Source: Euonymus europaeus
Taxonomy: Eukaryota > Streptophyta > Magnoliopsida > Celastrales > Celastraceae
Direction: 5' to 3'
Assembly: GCA_963580455.1 (NCBI GenBank)
Contig: OY756972.1
Span: 5,037,001 to 5,101,000 of the forward strand
DNA length: 64,000 nt
In this document: positions 60,922 through 64,000 of the stretch, one piece after another
How positions within the stretch are numbered: position 1 is the first letter of the stretch
Layout: each line of letters opens with the position of its first letter
Notes under the pieces: generated by a model
What the model was told of the DNA's origin: nothing
Databases searched by the model: none
Seen by the model: only the letters and a program-made list of their open reading frames with translations
Translations under genes and position numbers: made by a program

Positions 60922-62706
60922 ATGTTGGGATGGCCACATCTACTGGCGACGGCAGGGTCTGTGGCAGTCGTTTCGACTTTATTGATCATATTGATTTGGC
61001 GGTGGTGTATTTTCAAAAAGCGCAAAACTTTAGTTGACACCACGAGACCTGCAACAAATAATAATCCGAGCATACAAGATGGGATTGCGAAGCTTCATCA
61101 AGAGAGTCAGATAAGAGGGAATAATTTGTCTGTGTTTCGACGTGGGTTTTCATCGAAGCCTCTGTTCAACTGGGCAGATCATCCGGCGTTAATCACAGAT
61201 GCGGTTGAGAATGGATGGTCAAGATTTGGGTTCACAGGGAACTATATGTCGTCTCCGTCGGCACGATCGTCGCTGTTGGGTTTTTGTGCTGCCAGAGATT
61301 ATAACAGAGAAGCAGAAGCAGAGATTACTTGGGAAGTTTTTCAAGGATCATCTGATTTTATGCAAAAAATAAGGTTAAACCCAGGAGGATTAAAGAGACC
61401 AAACACAAGCAGTCTTTCCATGTCTGCTGCTTCTGTGATCAGAACTTCTTTCCCTTTACCAGGACCTCCTTTGGGGAATTTGTCTTTCCCTCAAGAGGCA
61501 TATTTTGAGATCACAATTTTGTTTAGTCCCAGTGAAGAAAATGAATCAGTTGGGAGAAACAGTAAGGAAAGTGAGAGGACTAAACTTATTCAGATTAATC
61601 AAAATGCGAAAACGAATTCGGGTTCTAATTCTTTGGTCCATGTTAGTAGCAGCAGCCATAGAATCAGCAACATTGAAGAGATGAGACTTGCTGTGAAAGA
61701 TGATTATGGAAAAGATGAAGCAGTGGTTTTGTCAATTGGACTCACTGCAGGTGGGTCTTTGCCTCTCAAACTCCCTGGAACCTATCCAGGATCAATTGGA
61801 TTCAACTCCACCGGTTCTGTGTTCCTTGATGGTAAATTCAAATTCTCTCTTCCTCTGCTGTTTTCTTGTCAATTACTGTGACAATTTTTTGTCTGGAATC
61901 TATGTGAAAATCATAAACTGATAAAAGTGACAACCCACGATTATAGTGGTCCACCATAAGACTTGGCCATGAATGTGAGACAAAGACTAACTAGCATTGT
62001 CGTCTAAAGTGGCAAGTTACATTGTATCTATCAGTAGTAGGTATACAGATGTTGCCAAATAAATGAATCAGGATAATATCTACACAATGATTTAACATGT
62101 CGACAGGCAAACATGTGGTACAGTGATAGAGTTGTTACAGGTTTCAAATCACGGAAGTAGTCTATTTGTGTATAGTAACAAAATTCACTGATGATTGTTG
62201 CTCTTGCAGGAATGAAACTTGTGTTTGAATCTGTCAGGACAGAGTGGGGAAGAAGAGATAAGGTAATTGGGTGCGGATATGATCCTAAGCAGAAGAAAGT
62301 TTTCTTCACAGTAGATTCGGAGCTGGTGCATGTAATACATTGCAAGTCAGAAGAGTTTGGGAGTCCACTCTATCCAACTCTTGCAGCAAATGCAGACATA
62401 TTGATTCTTGTTAATTTGGGACAAAGTACATTCAACTATGCACCAGCAAACGCACAACGTACCCCCAATCCTTGCTTCATTGGTCCTCTAGTGAAATCAC
62501 CTGCATTAGGGTATGAAGACAGCAAGGAACTCTTCTCAATGGGAAGAATTGATTCTCAGTGGCTTAACCGAACCACGGCCAAAGGAAGCCTCAACAACAA
62601 CAGCAACGCAGTGAATAGAGTAGTAGATTTTGATGAGGAATCTGAGGCTGATTTGTTTGAAATTGTGTTAGAGAGTAGCGGAAGGTCTCCTAACACGCCT
62701 TCATAG
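60922..62706 (+). CDS. Membrane-anchored SPRY-domain protein (two exons)
   Basis: Exon 1 60922-61831 and exon 2 62210-62706, with a GT-AG intron of phase 1 (join gives ..VFLDG-MKLVFES..), 468 residues. Residues 9-30 form one transmembrane segment, followed by a basic KKRK stop-transfer sequence, so the bulk would be cytosolic. From about 185 to 400 lies a SPRY/B30.2-like fold: EAYFEITILF, KLPGTYPGSIGFNSTG, DKVIGCGYDPKQKKVFFTVD and YPTLAANADILILVNLG. SPRY domains bind protein partners. Plants have a small family of single-pass proteins like this, whose function I cannot name. Reading through the intron would add a stop at 61879-61881, giving a shorter form of 319 residues. No break is visible. 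Confidence 0.88.
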
Positions 62707-63449
62707 CCAGCAAAGACGTACACATTATGAATCTCAGGAATTTGCAGTGGCATTTTGGTTGATGAAATGCATAGACAGAGACAACATTATTGTGAAGATT
62801 ACAGGGTACATAGGAAAGTTCTTTTGGGGATGATTGTAGCTTAAACATTTTCACCTTGTAAAATTTACATTTCTCATATCCAGGTAAATATAGACTGATT
62901 TATATTTCTCATATCCATGTAAATATACACTGATATACTGAAATCCATTCAACACTCTCTCTTATTTTTCTTGTTCTTCTATAAAAGATACTTTGTTAAA
63001 TTTATTAATAATTTCATTTATGATGGAGGAATACTCTAGTTACAAAATGAAATCCATTCAAAACTAGCGTGCTGACAATGGGATGTCTGCTGCCTGTAAT
63101 TTCTGTAGATGACGGTAAAAATGTAAAATTTCTTGATAATAATTTCTGCTTGAAAATATTTACAAAGGGATCAAAAGATGTTGAAATCTCCTCTACACGT
63201 GGAATAGTAGTGTGCCACACATCAGACTAACCTGACTCGAATATCATGTAACAATTATAGATCTTAGAACCAACTCCTCCTAAAAAGCCTTATTGAGGGG
63301 AGATGAGACTTGTATCTATATACAAGTTCAAAGGACCATAATTAACAGATGTGGGACAGCATCACAAAAATCTAGTGGACCTTAGCCAAATAAACTTTTA
63401 TTAATTATTCTAATTTCCAAGCACCTTTGCCTAAATAGATTGTTCATGA
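62707..63449. other. Intergenic, no gene seen
   Basis: 3' flank of the SPRY gene. It includes two copies of an AGACTGATTTATATTTCTCA-like word near 62880-62930 and a stretch (63290-63380) with TGAGACTTGTATCTATATAC, of a kind common in plant LTRs. Confidence 0.4.
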
Positions 63450-63845
63450 AAAACCTGCAAATGTTAGACGTGCTTCGACCCCAGATTGAGAAGCTTTTCC
63501 TATAGTCAGCAACCCGACTGCATTGTCTCCGATCATCTCTTCCCATGGACTACTAATTCAGCTGCTGAAATTTGGGGTGTTAATGCACAGCTTTTATGAG
63601 TTAGAGCTGCTTATGCTGATCATTTCATGACAATTACTGGAATGAAGGCAACACTGTTCAACAAAGATGTCGATGATAAAGACTAGTCGTGCGTTTCAAG
63701 TTCCAGTAATAGATGCCTAAAGTGGCTCAATTCCAAGAACCCAAACTCGGTTCTATATATCTGCTTTGGAAGTCTAGACAGATTCAGCAAGACTCGCAAC
63801 AAAGAAATAGCTTCAGCACTAGAAGACTCAGGGCACTCGTAGAGG
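63450..63845 (+). pseudogene. UDP-glycosyltransferase (UGT73-like) gene fragment
   Basis: Across frame breaks the strand codes RPQIEKLFL, then QPDCIVSDHLFPWTT and AAEIWGVNAQLL, then CLKWLNSKNPNSVLYICFGS and EIASALEDSGHS. These are the N-terminal acceptor-side motif and the start of the second half of plant family-1 glycosyltransferases, with around 100-150 residues between them missing. The donor-binding PSPG box is not seen. It is dead by stops and deletion. Confidence 0.78.
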
Positions 63846-63919
63846 AATGTGGCTCCTCTTAAAATGACAAGAAACCTTTGCTCGACGAGATTATAATGCG
63901 AGCGAAATAGAGAGGTAAA

Positions 63920-64000
63920 CAAATTTCATGCACAAAGCTATAGCAATAGGCAGGGTCAGAGAATTACAAAACGTACGCAGACCTTACCCCGACATAATAT
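63920..64000 (-). repeat. Possible Au-type SINE fragment at the window edge
   Basis: Reading the minus strand, GGGGTAAGGTCTGCGTACG is present. This word is typical of the Au SINE family of angiosperms. Only about 80 bp can be seen, so it is a suggestion. Confidence 0.4.

Noticed and set aside
1..64000. CRISPR arrays, bacterial operons, ribosomal RNA genes
   Set aside because: The window is plant nuclear DNA; no regularly spaced repeats or rRNA sequence were seen. I found no convincing tRNA gene.

Overview
The window is nuclear DNA from a flowering plant, almost certainly a dicot. It is AT-rich, its genes are widely spaced and contain introns, and much of the space between them is transposon debris. 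Genes that I can support are: an apoplastic subtilase (3' end outside the window), an ALCATRAZ/SPATULA-type bHLH factor, a BAHD acyltransferase, a WOX4 homeobox gene, an intronless DREB A-5 AP2/ERF factor, an intronless NYN-domain plus C2H2 protein, and a two-exon membrane-anchored SPRY protein. From memory, the subtilase / ALC / BAHD / ERF set resembles the gene order at the end of Arabidopsis chromosome 5 (SBT1.9, ALC, HXXXD acyltransferases, ERF010/DEAR2). WOX4 lies between BAHD and ERF here and is not expected there.

Layout. 1-1497: subtilase, minus strand. 2.6-3.2 kb: remnant of a LINE. 4581-7591: six-exon ALC-like bHLH, minus. 8.3-10 kb: MITE and old LTR-retrotransposon remnants. 12966-14336: BAHD acyltransferase, minus. 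15.8-16.9 kb: MITE and LTR remnant. 17448-22821: complete but dead Ty1/copia element of Tnt1 type with two LTRs and a 5-bp target duplication. 23424-24328: Mutator-like non-autonomous element. 24.98-25.34 kb: poly(A)-binding-protein pseudogene piece. 25.4-31.6 kb: no gene recognised. 31983-32974: WOX4, plus. 35.86-36.44 kb: copia fragment. 38600-42715: second, older copia element. 43709-44143: ERF, minus. 44.92-45.26 kb: palindromic MITE. 45527-46239: non-autonomous hAT element inserted in another repeat. 48.2-49.2 kb: Stowaway MITE and LINE 3' end. 50325-51347: NYN protein, minus. 55838-59678: Helitron, minus. 60922-62706: SPRY protein, plus. 63.45-63.85 kb: UDP-glycosyltransferase pseudogene.

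The genes do not form an operon or pathway. Three are developmental or stress regulators (ALC-like, WOX4, ERF) and the others are single enzymes or adaptor-like proteins. Nearly all the space between them can be accounted for by insertions of at least six transposon classes (copia, LINE, Helitron, hAT, Mutator-like, Stowaway), several with target-site duplications readable by eye. I did not find a convincing new biological system. The most informative objects are the Helitron with both ends preserved, the nested hAT insertion, the long-TIR Mutator-like element and the two copia elements of different age.
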